Shown here in pieces: positions 32,162 to 40,606 of a stretch of DNA of 45,974 bases. Position 1 is the stretch's first letter; each line of letters opens with the position of its first letter. A program made the position numbers and the translations under genes. The stretch is from Bacteroidaceae bacterium (lineage in GTDB: Bacteria; Bacteroidota; Bacteroidia; Bacteroidales; Bacteroidaceae): NCBI GenBank assembly GCA_017622495.1, contig JAGAQY010000067.1, forward strand, positions 1 to 45,974. Reading direction: 5' to 3'. The notes beneath the pieces were generated by a model. That model was not told where the DNA came from, ran no database searches, and saw only the letters and a program-made list of their open reading frames with translations.

Positions 32162-33394
32162 ATGGTACTCAACTATATCTGGATAGCCTTCTTTCTCGTG
32201 GCCTTTGTGGTGGCGCTTGTGCGCCTCATCTTCATGGGCGACGTGGAGGTGTTTCCCGCCATCATGAACTCTACCTTCTCATCGGCCAAGACGGCTTTTG
32301 AGATTTCGCTCGGACTCACGGGCGTGCTCTCTCTCTGGCTCGGCATTATGCGCATAGGCGAGAAGGGCGGAGTGGTCAACGTGGTGGCCCGCTGGCTGGC
32401 GCCGGTGTTCTCGAAGATCTTCCCCGACATCCCCAAGGGACATCCTGTCACGGGCACCATCTTCATGAACTTTGCCGCCAACATGTTGGGGCTCGACAAT
32501 GCAGCCACGCCCATGGGGCTGAAGGCAATGGAGCAACTGCAGGAACTGAACCCCAAGAAAGACACGGCAACCAACCCGATGATCATGTTCCTTGTGCTTA
32601 ACACCTCGGGCTTGACCCTCGTGCCCATCAGCGTGATGGTATACCGTGCCCAGATGGGAGCCGCACAGCCTACCGATGTGTTCGTACCCATCCTCCTGGC
32701 CACCTTCTTCTCCACCATTGTGGGTCTCATCGTCACCTGTTTGTACCAGCGCATCAACCTGTTCAACCGTACACTCATGCTCTTCCTCGGCGCCCTGTGC
32801 ACGTTGGTGGCCCTCATCATCTGGGGTTTCAGTGCCATGCCCCGAGAGCAGATGGACGTGGTGTCATCGACCTTTGCCAATGTCTTCCTCTTCAGCATCA
32901 TCACCAGCTTCATTATAGCGGGTATGCGTAAGAAGATCAACGTATACGATACCTTCATCGAGGGTGCCAAGGAGGGCTTCGAGACCGCCGTGCGCATCAT
33001 CCCCTATCTGGTGGCCATACTGGTGGCTATCGGCGTGTTCCGCGCTTCGGGTGCCATGGACTTCCTCATCGACGGCATAGCCTGGTGTGTGGCAGCTCTG
33101 GGTGGCGACACCGAGTTTGTAGGCGCTCTGCCCACCGCACTGATGAAGCCACTGAGCGGCAGCGGTGCACGCGGACTCATGGTCGATGCCATGACCACCT
33201 ACGGCGCCGACTCCTTCGTAGGTCGCCTCGCCTGCCTCTTCCAGGGAGCTACCGACACCACGTTCTATATCCTGGCAGTATACTTCGGCAGTGTGGGCAT
33301 ACGCAAGACACGCCATGCCGTCACCTGCGGCCTTCTGGCCGACCTGGCTGGTATACTCTCGGCAATATTCATTTGTTACCTGTTCTTTGGATAG
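32162..33394 (+). CDS. Fused SpmA/SpmB-like nucleoside recognition domain membrane protein
   Basis: About 410 residues from the ATG at 32162 (MVLNYIWIAFFLVAFVVALV), 5 bases after lepB. The first half resembles spore maturation protein SpmA: SAKTAFEISLGLTGVLSLWLG, then NFAANMLGLDNAATPMGLKA, then MFLVLNTSGLTLVP. The second half resembles SpmB: FIEGAKEGFETAVRIIPYLVA, then PTALMKPLSGSGARGLMVDA, then CLFQGATDTTFYILAVYFG. Both halves carry the Gate (nucleoside recognition) pattern. In Bacteroidetes the two are usually fused, as here. No sporulation is implied; transport of a small molecule is likely but unproven. It has about ten membrane segments. Confidence 0.88.
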   Translation: MVLNYIWIAFFLVAFVVALVRLIFMGDVEVFPAIMNSTFSSAKTAFEISLGLTGVLSLWLGIMRIGEKGGVVNVVARWLAPVFSKIFPDIPKGHPVTGTIFMNFAANMLGLDNAATPMGLKAMEQLQELNPKKDTATNPMIMFLVLNTSGLTLVPISVMVYRAQMGAAQPTDVFVPILLATFFSTIVGLIVTCLYQRINLFNRTLMLFLGALCTLVALIIWGFSAMPREQMDVVSSTFANVFLFSIITSFIIAGMRKKINVYDTFIEGAKEGFETAVRIIPYLVAILVAIGVFRASGAMDFLIDGIAWCVAALGGDTEFVGALPTALMKPLSGSGARGLMVDAMTTYGADSFVGRLACLFQGATDTTFYILAVYFGSVGIRKTRHAVTCGLLADLAGILSAIFICYLFFG

Positions 33395-33463
33395 CTTTTT
33401 CGGAAAACTCGGAGTTCTCTGAGTTCTCATAATTCATAATTCAAAATTCAGAATTAACCAAAC

Positions 33464-33877
33464 ATGATTACCTACCACACCGAAGGCACCGTGATGCCAT
33501 CCATCAAGAAGCGCGAGACCACTGCATGGGTACGCGCTGTAGCCGCCACCTATGGCAAGAAGGTGGGCGACGTGAGCTACATCTTCTGCAACGACAAGCG
33601 CATCCTCGAGGTCAACCGCGAGTTCTTGCAACACGACTACTACACCGACATCATCACCTTCGACTACACCGAGGGCGACATCATCAGTGGCGACCTCTTC
33701 ATCAGCCTAGACACGGTGCGGAGCAATAGCGAGCAGTATGCCACCGAATACGATGAGGAGCTGCACCGAACCATCATCCACGGCATACTCCACCTCTGCG
33801 GCATCAACGACAAGGGACCCGGTGAGCGCGAAATCATGGAGGCCGCCGAGAACCGTGCGCTAGCTATGCTAGGTTGA
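33464..33877 (+). CDS. ybeY: Endoribonuclease YbeY (rRNA maturation)
   Basis: A 137-residue protein. Family motifs: VGDVSYIFCNDKRILEVNREF, then DYYTDIITFDY and SGDLFISLDTV, then the metal site HGILHLCGINDK. His106 and His110 match the first two zinc-binding His of H-G-x-L-H-L-x-G-x-x-H; the third position is Asp116, which is the usual form in Bacteroidetes. YbeY is a metal-dependent endonuclease acting in 16S rRNA 3' processing and ribosome quality control. It follows the SpmAB-like gene by 69 bp that hold an AT-rich AATTCATAATTCAAAATTC repeat. Confidence 0.93.
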   Translation: MITYHTEGTVMPSIKKRETTAWVRAVAATYGKKVGDVSYIFCNDKRILEVNREFLQHDYYTDIITFDYTEGDIISGDLFISLDTVRSNSEQYATEYDEELHRTIIHGILHLCGINDKGPGEREIMEAAENRALAMLG

Positions 33878-33955
33878 TGGTTTATGGATGATGGACGCTC
33901 AACCTTCATTCCTAGACCCTAAGAATACGATTATATACTACACAAAACACCCGAC

Positions 33956-34846
33956 ATGAAAGAAAATAATAAAGCCATTGCCTTGGCTATGGCAGCTGTG
34001 CTCAGCTGGTCGACCGTAGCCACTGCATTCAAAATCGCACTCACCCATCTCACCCACTTCGAGATGTTGCTGGTAGCCAGCATCACCTCACTCATCATCT
34101 TTACCGTCGTGCTCACCATCCAGCGCAAGTGGGGCGAGGTGAAGGCACTCTCACGCAAGATGTGGGGTTACTTTGCCCTGCTCGGTCTGCTCAATCCCGT
34201 AGCCTACTACCTGGTGCTGTTCAAGTCATACGACCTGCTGCCCGCACAGATAGCCCAGCCCGTCAACTACATGTGGCCGGTACTACTGGTTATCCTGTTG
34301 GCCATATTCACCAAGCAGCCCATACCAGGCAAGAAGTACATCGGTATGCTCATCTCGCTGGGCGGCCTCATCATCATCTCGGCAGGAGGCAAGCAGGGTG
34401 GCAGCATGGACATACCTCCCTTCGGGCTGGCATTGGGTATCATGAGTGCCTTCCTGTGGGCAATCTACTGGATGGTCAACAATAAGAACAAGGAGCGTGC
34501 CGATGCTACCGTAGCCTGCTTCATGAGTTTCCTCTTTGGTAGCATATACCTGGGTCTGGGTGCTCTGGTTGTAGGAGTCGACCTCAACACCCTGCCGGGC
34601 ATCCTGTCGGGCATGTATGTGGGAGCGTTTGAGATGGGTATCCCTTTTATTTGCTTCGGACTGGCCATACGCAAGACCACCAATCCCGCGCTCGTCAACC
34701 AGCTGTGCTACCTCTCGCCCTTCCTCTCGCTCTTCTTCGTGTCTACTATATTGGGCGAGCAGATTGTACCCACCACCTACATCGGACTGATACTGATTGT
34801 AGCGGGTATCGTATTCAATGAATATTTAGTAAAGAGCAAGAAGTAA
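33956..34846 (+). CDS. EamA/DMT family transporter
   Basis: A 296-residue protein with ten hydrophobic segments in two EamA repeats. Repeat 1 starts MKENNKAIALAMAAVLSWSTV-ATAFKIAL and includes QIAQPVNYMWPVLLVILLAI; repeat 2 starts GLALGIMSAFLWAIYWMVNN and includes LCYLSPFLSLFFVSTILGEQ, with the E-Q of the last helices as is usual in this family. It probably exports a small metabolite or amino acid; the substrate cannot be read from sequence. It has its own start 78 bp after ybeY and ends before a clear terminator. Confidence 0.88.
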   Translation: MKENNKAIALAMAAVLSWSTVATAFKIALTHLTHFEMLLVASITSLIIFTVVLTIQRKWGEVKALSRKMWGYFALLGLLNPVAYYLVLFKSYDLLPAQIAQPVNYMWPVLLVILLAIFTKQPIPGKKYIGMLISLGGLIIISAGGKQGGSMDIPPFGLALGIMSAFLWAIYWMVNNKNKERADATVACFMSFLFGSIYLGLGALVVGVDLNTLPGILSGMYVGAFEMGIPFICFGLAIRKTTNPALVNQLCYLSPFLSLFFVSTILGEQIVPTTYIGLILIVAGIVFNEYLVKSKK

Positions 34847-34868
34847 TCCGACTAAGACTGCATAATGA

Positions 34869-34908
34869 AAGAGGGTGTGTCAAAATTGCAACACACCCTC
34901 TTCTTTTT
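34869..34908. terminator. Rho-independent terminator between convergent genes
   Basis: AAGAGGGTGTGT (34869-34880) pairs with ACACACCCTCTT (34891-34902) around a 10-base loop, followed by TTTTTT on the plus strand. It ends the EamA gene and, on the other strand, follows the S41 protease stop (34914). Confidence 0.85.
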
Positions 34909-34913
34909 TCTTC

Positions 34914-36500
34914 TTATCTCTTCCTACTCAGTCCGAACTCCTTCGACTGAATGATTTCCAATCCCTTCATCACCGTCTCGTCGGTGTGGTTGAAGACTTC
35001 GTAGAACTGCGTCATGTCCCAAAGGTCGCGGGCGATGAGTGCCTTGAGCTGCACTTTGATGTAGGGCAGCGATGCCTGATACAGCTCCTCGTCGTGCTTC
35101 ACGCCAGTTTTGTCGGCCTCGGCACGCAGGATGCTGAGGATGGTGTCGTCCACCTCGAAGTGCTTGTTGTAGGTCTTGAAGTCGGGATAGCGCTTCTCAT
35201 AGTCCTTGCGGTAGCGGTCTATGACAGCGAGGTTGGTGTTCACGATAACGCCCTTGGCCGTCAGCTCACGGTGATACTTGGTGTATGTCAGCGTATCGAG
35301 CGGCACGAAGTAGTCGGGCATGATGCCACCACCGCCATATACGGTGCGTGCCAACTGCTTGGTCTGATACTTGAGTGAGTCGGGGAAGTGTATGCTGTCG
35401 GCATGCATCAGCTCGCCCTTGTTGAAGCGGTCCACCAGGTCCTTGCGGTAGTCGATGTCCTCGCCGTAAGGCTTCTGTATGCAACGCCCCGAGGGAGTGT
35501 GGTAGCGAGCCACCGTGAGACGTATGAGCGAACCGTCGGGCAGGGGGATGGGACGTTGCACGAGTCCCTTGCCAAACGAGCGGCGACCCACAACGACACC
35601 TCTGTCCCAATCCTGTATGGCACCGGTGACAATCTCCGAGGCCGAAGCCGAATACTCGTCGATGAGCACCACGAGGCGTCCCTCGCAGAACTGGCCCTTA
35701 CCCTCGGCATTGAACTCCGAGCGAGGCGAGCTGTTGCCTTCGGTATATACAATCTGCTGGCCAGGCTGCAAGAAGTCGCTTGCCATATCCACGGCAGCCT
35801 TCAGGTAACCTCCTCCGTTGCCCTGCAGGTCGAGGATGAGGTGCTGCATCTTCTGCTCCTTCAGTGTAGCCAGCGCATCGCTGAACTCCTTGTGTGTAGT
35901 GGCACCGAAACTGCTTATCTTGATGTAGCCTACCTTGGGAGCAATCATATAGGCAGCGTCGAGCGTGTGTACGGGAATCTTGTCGCGTGTCACGCGGAAG
36001 GTCAGCTTCTCATCATACCCACGGCGCACGATGCCCAGCTCCACCACCGAGCCCTTGGGGCCACGCAGGCGTTTCATGATTTCGTCGCGTGCCATCTTCA
36101 CTCCGGCTATAGCCGTGTCGTTCACCGTCACGATGCGGTCGCCCGGCAGTATGCCCACCTTTTCCGAGGGACCCTTGCTCACGGTTTGGATGACGAAGAG
36201 CGTGTCATCGGCCATGTTGAACTGCACGCCAATGCCCTCGAAGTTACCTTGCAACGGCTCGTTCATCTTCTCTACCTCCTTGGCGGTGAGGTACGTAGAG
36301 TGCGGGTCCAGCTCCTTGAGCATGGCACGTATGGCAGCCTCCACCACCTTCTCCTCATCGGGGTCGTCCACATAGAGGTTAGCGATGGCACTATGGGCAA
36401 GCACCAACTTGCGCACCTGCTCCATATCGGCATTATTGGTCTGTGCTACACCAACCACGGTGCAAAGCATAAGGGCGATAATAGGTAATAAACGCTTCAT
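34914..36500 (-). CDS. S41 family C-terminal processing peptidase with PDZ domain
   Basis: A 528-residue protein. Signal peptide MKRLLPIIALMLCTVVGVAQ. A CtpA-like N-terminal helical part has LDPHSTYLTAKEVEKMN, then a PDZ domain (~85-170, GNFEGIGVQF and GPSEKVGILPGDRIVTVND). The protease core has LILDLQGNGGGYLKAAVDMA, the Ser286 nucleophile in EYSASASEIV and the general-base Lys311 in RRSFGKGLVQ. A ~170-residue C-terminal region follows the core. Such enzymes are periplasmic and cut C-termini of envelope proteins. The promoter at 36537-36568 fits the consensus exactly. Confidence 0.92.
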   Translation of the reverse strand: MKRLLPIIALMLCTVVGVAQTNNADMEQVRKLVLAHSAIANLYVDDPDEEKVVEAAIRAMLKELDPHSTYLTAKEVEKMNEPLQGNFEGIGVQFNMADDTLFVIQTVSKGPSEKVGILPGDRIVTVNDTAIAGVKMARDEIMKRLRGPKGSVVELGIVRRGYDEKLTFRVTRDKIPVHTLDAAYMIAPKVGYIKISSFGATTHKEFSDALATLKEQKMQHLILDLQGNGGGYLKAAVDMASDFLQPGQQIVYTEGNSSPRSEFNAEGKGQFCEGRLVVLIDEYSASASEIVTGAIQDWDRGVVVGRRSFGKGLVQRPIPLPDGSLIRLTVARYHTPSGRCIQKPYGEDIDYRKDLVDRFNKGELMHADSIHFPDSLKYQTKQLARTVYGGGGIMPDYFVPLDTLTYTKYHRELTAKGVIVNTNLAVIDRYRKDYEKRYPDFKTYNKHFEVDDTILSILRAEADKTGVKHDEELYQASLPYIKVQLKALIARDLWDMTQFYEVFNHTDETVMKGLEIIQSKEFGLSRKR

Positions 36501-36536
36501 TTGAGTTGTGAGTTATGATTTATGAGTTTGAATCGA

Positions 36537-36568
36537 CAAAATTAGTGCAAGCCGAGAGAAATGCCAAA
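36537..36568 (-). promoter_or_regulatory. Promoter repeat copy A, driving the S41 peptidase
   Basis: Minus strand: TTTG (36568-36565), 20-bp spacer GCATTTCTCTCGGCTTGCAC, then TAATTTTG (36544-36537). All elements fit the Bacteroidetes consensus. The spacer is nearly the same as in copy D at 41211-41242, so this is one member of a repeated promoter family. The start codon lies 37 bases downstream of the -7 box. Confidence 0.75.
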
Positions 36569-36569
36569 T

Positions 36570-36615
36570 CTCAACGAACGAAAACAGAGAAAATGCTTGT
36601 ATTTTCTTTGTTGAG
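36570..36615. repeat. Hairpin upstream of promoter copy A
   Basis: CTCAACGAA (36570-36578) pairs with TTTGTTGAG (36607-36615), allowing one G-U pair, and inside it GAAAAT (36589-36594) pairs with ATTTTC (36601-36606). The remainder up to 36712 shows no feature I can name. Possible REP-like partner of the RAYT gene 235 bp away. Confidence 0.35.
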
Positions 36616-36712
36616 AGAGGCAGAGATTCAATAAAGTTAAATTTATTTGAGCATTTCTTGGACTAGCCAAGCGCAAGCATTCCGAGGCGCAGCCTAATTT
36701 CTTCTTAGCAAG

Positions 36713-36745
36713 CAAAGATAAAATTAGTGCAAGCCGAAAGAAACA
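36713..36745 (-). promoter_or_regulatory. Promoter repeat copy B
   Basis: On the minus strand TTTCGGCTTGCACTAATTTT runs into ATCTTTGC: the same CGGCTTGCACTAATTTT block as copy A, followed by TATCTTTG (36720-36713), a strong -7 box. It points away from the RAYT gene end towards the S41 gene. The -33 position is less exact. Confidence 0.5.
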
Positions 36746-36850
36746 GAAGGAAAGGGAAATGTACAGTTTTATGGGGAGTTTTGCCTTGCTCCTTACATCC
36801 TGTCCGCTATAGTGAACAGGGTGTTCGGCTCTCGGCGTTGTCCCGCCGAG

Positions 36851-37870
36851 TCATGCAAGTTCACACATGCACTCAGCAATCACATTCATGGCCACAAACC
36901 GATAGCGTTGCGTGTCGTGAGGTATATCTCCCGTCTTGGCAATTACCCGCGCCGCGATATCTTGCCGCTCCAGCAGCTCGGCACTCGGCTCCACCAGTAG
37001 CAGCTTGCCAGCAGCACAAGCCTCAAAATAGACTCCCTGCGGCTTGAAGTAGCGGTAGTGAGGACTCTCGGGCGACGGGAAGCCCCGTTCAAGAAGGATA
37101 ACGATGGGAAAGCCAGCCTCACGGAGTGCTCTGGAGATTAGCTTCTCGCCCTCGGAGATGGCTGCAGTGACATACACCATGCCATTGGCTGCTTCGGCCA
37201 GGCACTCCTCCTTACGGGCAGCTATCTGCTCGCTTGTCAGCCTTCGGGAGCATTGCAGCACTTGCCGCTGAGGGTAGTCGGCAAGAAACATATTGCCCAG
37301 CGTAACGCAAGGGATACCGCCTATAGTCACATTCTGCCTGATACGAAACAGGTCCCGATGGGCACGCTTCAATGCCAAGCGGCGAGGGTTGTCCTTGATG
37401 TATCGCACCATGTGGGCGAGCTGGTTCTTCCCTGTCAGTATGCGGTCGTGGTACTCCTTGGCGAAGAGGCAGAGCCCCTTACTCTCGGGAATAGCCGAGA
37501 GTGCCCGACAAGCATCGTCGCACTGCAGCTTGAACCAGCGCACATACTGGCCCAGATGCTTGGGCAGTCTGTCATGGATGCGCAAGAGGATGTGTATGTG
37601 GTCGGGCATGATTACATAATTGTAGATCTCTATTGACGATGCTCCTATGTAGGAGGGTATGCGCTCTATCTCTTCCGCTATTTTATGCCCAAGCGTAGTG
37701 AGGACTATCTGTTCGCCTCGCAACTCGCCAAGCAGCGGCATGCGCTCCGATGTCACCATCGTGAGCAGTTGGATGGATGGAGACCGATAGTCCATCCATT
37801 TAGCCCTGTACAGATGCTCCTTCTGCTTCTCGCAGCGCCATCCTTCCGGTGTCCAGTGCACTTTTGCCAT
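36851..37870 (-). CDS. REP-associated tyrosine transposase (RAYT, Y1/HUH) with extra C-terminal domain
   Basis: A 339-residue protein. The Y1 transposase fold (residues ~20-200) has the metal-binding HIH motif at 91-93 in YNYVIMPDHIHILLRIHD and the likely catalytic Tyr140 in CLFAKEYHDRIL, then the helix HMVRYIKDNPRRLALKR. This is the RAYT/IS200-like layout. From about residue 215 a second region follows (MVYVTAAISEGEKLISRALR, GFPIVILLERGF, GVYFEACAAGKLLLVEP and RYRFVAMNVIAE) resembling the Rossmann fold of DprA/SMF-like proteins. RAYTs process palindromic REP repeats as single-copy domesticated enzymes; no terminal repeats of an insertion sequence are seen here. Nearby repeats at 36537-36745 may be targets; this is inference. 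Confidence 0.85.
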   Translation of the reverse strand: MAKVHWTPEGWRCEKQKEHLYRAKWMDYRSPSIQLLTMVTSERMPLLGELRGEQIVLTTLGHKIAEEIERIPSYIGASSIEIYNYVIMPDHIHILLRIHDRLPKHLGQYVRWFKLQCDDACRALSAIPESKGLCLFAKEYHDRILTGKNQLAHMVRYIKDNPRRLALKRAHRDLFRIRQNVTIGGIPCVTLGNMFLADYPQRQVLQCSRRLTSEQIAARKEECLAEAANGMVYVTAAISEGEKLISRALREAGFPIVILLERGFPSPESPHYRYFKPQGVYFEACAAGKLLLVEPSAELLERQDIAARVIAKTGDIPHDTQRYRFVAMNVIAECMCELA

Positions 37871-38053
37871 CGCCTACCTGCATATAGTTGCTGCTGCGAA
37901 GATAGTAAATTATTCTTATAATACTATCGGAATAGAGCAATAGAGCAAAAATAAGTACAGTTTATGAATCGCAAAATCATGATAAAAAACCACACCAGAA
38001 CTTCACAGCCCCGGCGTGGATTGGTCTGACCATAACTTTAATACTTTAATATT

Positions 38054-39190
38054 CTATTTGAAAATCTTACGCTTATTATATTCGAATAACGACTGGTTTT
38101 GCCTTAAGGCATCCACATCGAGGCCCGTAGCAGCTTGACCTTCCCAGTTTGCTCCCCACGCCTTGAATGGCTCGCCGTCAGGTTCCATAAATGATATCGT
38201 CTCTACATTCAACGGTAATGGTTCAAATACATACACGAGTGCAAAATAGTCGCCTGAGTAGCCTTCCATCCAGAAGTTATGGTCTATCGGAAATCCTACC
38301 AGTTCCTTTAGCTTGTATCTGTTGCCTGATTCATCCACAAGTACTGTGCCTGAATGTACTCCGAAATATTCGCGCATCCAGTTTTGTTCTTTGGCATAGG
38401 CCAAGTAAGTAGCCTCTGAAGTACGCCAAAGTGCCATAGTACCCTCTTTTACTGGTTTTATCAAATGAGCATCGGTATAGACTACCCATGTGTCGGCGTC
38501 ATCCTTGTGGTATTTTCCTTCTTCCTTCACAAGTCGGGGCGTATGGAATGTTGGGAGGACATCGTATGAAGGATTTCCTTCTTTCGTTCTTTTCAGTTTT
38601 ATGTTGCGACCACGCATCTGCCAATTGGGTACACCATAGATAGCAATCTCAGTTGTTTCTACAGGAAGTTTAGGGAAATATATCTGAAAATCGAGCATAG
38701 AACCCTTCGAAGCTTTTACCGCAAAGTACTTTCCCCAGCAGTCGGGTACAGACCGGATTGCACGATAGTGTATTCCCGTTTCCTTATCCACTATTCCTGT
38801 CTCATCTGAAGCCAGCCAAAAGTTCTTCAATACGTCTGCCGGCATTTGGAAATAGCAGTGCAACACGGTATATTTGCCCTCTTCTGTCAGTTCCCAGCAC
38901 AATGAGGTCAATCCGTTCTTAGGCGATTTGGGCAAAGTAAAATTAAAATCTTCTGCCGTAGGCACAGTTTCAGCCCAAAGGGTTTCAGTTTGTTTATTAC
39001 GATCCTCAGTTTTGTGCCATACAACAGTTTTCATACCTGTTTCTTCATCCAATTCCGCATTTGGAGCACCTACTAAATACACGCCTTTGCTGCTAGCAAG
39101 GACTTTAGCATCTTTCTTTTGTGCTTGTGCTGTAACACCAATCAGTGCAACGAGGCAAAGCAATACGATTCTGTTTGTTCTTGTTTTCAT
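38054..39190 (-). CDS. Secreted protein of an ECF sigma operon, function unknown
   Basis: A 378-residue protein. Signal peptide MKTRTNRIVLLCLVALIGVT-AQAQ. The rest is beta-rich and seems internally duplicated: a first half with FWLASDETGIVDKETGIHYR followed by IYFPKLPVETTEIAIYGVPN, and a second half with GVHSGTVLVDESGNRYKLKE followed by YVFEPLPLNVETISFMEPDG. Each half has the order D-E-(S/T)-G-x-x-Y-x-(A/L), a middle, and a P-(L)-P-x-x-V/T-x-(S/I) strand near an E-x-x-G. No catalytic motif is visible. It follows the anti-sigma-like gene by 12 bp in the same direction, so it is probably part of the sigma-controlled unit. I do not recognise the family. Confidence 0.7.
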   Translation of the reverse strand: MKTRTNRIVLLCLVALIGVTAQAQKKDAKVLASSKGVYLVGAPNAELDEETGMKTVVWHKTEDRNKQTETLWAETVPTAEDFNFTLPKSPKNGLTSLCWELTEEGKYTVLHCYFQMPADVLKNFWLASDETGIVDKETGIHYRAIRSVPDCWGKYFAVKASKGSMLDFQIYFPKLPVETTEIAIYGVPNWQMRGRNIKLKRTKEGNPSYDVLPTFHTPRLVKEEGKYHKDDADTWVVYTDAHLIKPVKEGTMALWRTSEATYLAYAKEQNWMREYFGVHSGTVLVDESGNRYKLKELVGFPIDHNFWMEGYSGDYFALVYVFEPLPLNVETISFMEPDGEPFKAWGANWEGQAATGLDVDALRQNQSLFEYNKRKIFK

Positions 39191-39202
39191 AACTACTATA
39201 GA

Positions 39203-39898
39203 TTAAAAAGTATAATAATAATTAGCCTTGGCATTTGTATAGCCAGTAAGTGAGAGGGTGGCACCAAATGGTGCGTTCACACCATAGAGAAAGGTGTTGC
39301 CACCTATCTTCTCGGCAAACCACATATACCTGCGCCCTTCGCGTATATCCTGCAGCTCGAAGACAAACTGCGTCTGCGATATATGGAGCTGGTAGCCGGG
39401 ACTATTGTTGTCGTACCAGCAAGCAACTTGAAGCAGACGACCGAAGACATCGATCCTCTTTCTGTCGGGAAAAACGTAGGTGAAGCTGGCGGTATTGGCA
39501 TCCAGCGCAGAGACGCTATCCATTGGTTCCTGCTCTATACCATAGTTGGCCGCCAACCTTGCGATGAACTCATCCACGAGGACAGGACTTTTATAGGCGG
39601 TATCGGTGGTTGAGGCATAGATTACCTGAGTACCCTGCATCGATGCTGTGGGTGCAACTTTACTACTGCCATCAAGCAAAAAGTGCCCTACGATAAGCAC
39701 TGCCACCATGCAAGCGGCAACTGACGGCCACATCCAGCGATGCAGAGCCGAGGAGTGTTTGGGGCGCACCTCTTCTACGCGCTCCATCAGCCGCTCATTG
39801 AGGTCGGCAGGCATCTGCGGACATCTGCGGACTCGGCGGGCTACTGCTTCGCGCAATCCTGCGTCCTTAGGCTGAGTGTCAGGGATGTTATTGTTCAT
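39203..39898 (-). CDS. Membrane-anchored protein, probable anti-sigma factor
   Basis: A 231-residue protein. A cytoplasmic N-terminal region of about 50 residues (REAVARRVRRCPQMPADLNE, RLMERVEE) is followed by one membrane segment (MWPSVAACMVAVLIVGHFLL, ~55-75) and a ~150-residue periplasmic part without a clear motif (SPVLVDEFIARLAANYGIEQ; TFVFELQDIREGRRYMWFAE region). Its first 11 bases overlap the end of the ECF sigma gene, the classic arrangement for a sigma/anti-sigma pair. The N-terminal region lacks a recognisable zinc ZAS motif (HxxxCxxC), so the sigma contact is inferred from position and topology. The periplasmic part may be the sensor. Confidence 0.65.
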   Translation of the reverse strand: MNNNIPDTQPKDAGLREAVARRVRRCPQMPADLNERLMERVEEVRPKHSSALHRWMWPSVAACMVAVLIVGHFLLDGSSKVAPTASMQGTQVIYASTTDTAYKSPVLVDEFIARLAANYGIEQEPMDSVSALDANTASFTYVFPDRKRIDVFGRLLQVACWYDNNSPGYQLHISQTQFVFELQDIREGRRYMWFAEKIGGNTFLYGVNAPFGATLSLTGYTNAKANYYYTF

Positions 39899-40451
39899 AG
39901 TCGAATGATTGAATGATTCTATATAATTTACGTCTCGTGCGGCTCAGCCGCGAAGCCACGGTCGACGGAGTGGAGTCGGTGGTATAGGCGATGTCCTTGA
40001 GGCTCATGTCGTCGAAGTAGAACATGGTGATGAGAGCCTGTTCCTCGGGTGGCAGGTAGTCGAGAGCGTGTCCTATCAGCTGTATCGTTGCTTCGTCCTG
40101 CTGTTGGAATACTTGGGCCAACGCTTCGTCCTGAATGCTCTCAAGATCCACATCGCGGTCATCAACATAGATTACCGGTTGCTGGGCACGCCGCACAAAG
40201 TTCAGCGACTCATTGTAGGCGATGCGGCTCATCCAAGTGGCGAGCGAGGCTTGCCTACTGTCGTACGACTGGATGTTGCGGAATATCTTAACGAATACAT
40301 CCTGATACACCTCCTCGGCATCTTCCAGGCAGGTGACAATACGGGCTACCTGCCTGAAAACCATCGTGCCATAGAGCTGGAGCACACGACGCTGTGCCTG
40401 TCCATCCTGCCGGCAAAGAGCTTGTATGAGTGTCTGCGTTTCCTTTTCCAT
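39888..40451 (-). CDS. ECF-family RNA polymerase sigma factor
   Basis: About 187 residues from the ATG at 40451 (MEKETQTLIQALCRQDGQAQ); ATG at 40472 adds seven. Region 2: RRVLQLYGTMVFRQVARIVT, DAEEVYQDVFVKIFRNIQSY and LATWMSRIAYNESLNFVRR. Region 4: ALDYLPPEEQALITMFYFDD, MSLKDIAYTTDSTPSTVASR and LSRTRRKLYRII, a clear helix-turn-helix. Region 3 is absent, as in ECF sigmas. It directs RNA polymerase to its regulon, probably including its own operon. It overlaps the anti-sigma-like gene by 11 bases. Confidence 0.92.
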   Translation of the reverse strand: MEKETQTLIQALCRQDGQAQRRVLQLYGTMVFRQVARIVTCLEDAEEVYQDVFVKIFRNIQSYDSRQASLATWMSRIAYNESLNFVRRAQQPVIYVDDRDVDLESIQDEALAQVFQQQDEATIQLIGHALDYLPPEEQALITMFYFDDMSLKDIAYTTDSTPSTVASRLSRTRRKLYRIIQSFDYEQ

Positions 40452-40552
40452 CCCGTAAGTATCGGTTCTCATACTTATATACACGAGAAATAGAAAAACA
40501 TTGCACGAATGAGAAAAAAATATCGCTTCGACGAAGGATAATGATAATAATA

Positions 40553-40584
40553 TTCCCCGAAAGCGCCGTGGCGTTTTCGGGGAA
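40553..40584. terminator. Terminator-like hairpin after the small helical protein gene
   Basis: TTCCCCGAAAGCGCC (40553-40567) pairs with GGCGTTTTCGGGGAA (40570-40584), with one G-U pair. On the minus strand it is followed by TATTATTATCATT. It comes 22 bases after the stop of the gene at 40607-40918. Confidence 0.7.
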
Positions 40585-40606
40585 CTCCTTTACGTTCAGG
40601 TAGGCA

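Noticed and set aside
33464..33877. Loss of the third metal-binding His in YbeY as a sign of inactivation
   Set aside because: Asp at this place is normal in Bacteroidetes YbeY proteins.
36851..37870. A complete IS200-type insertion sequence
   Set aside because: No terminal hairpins or target-site features flank the gene; the protein is longer than an IS200 transposase and looks like a domesticated RAYT.
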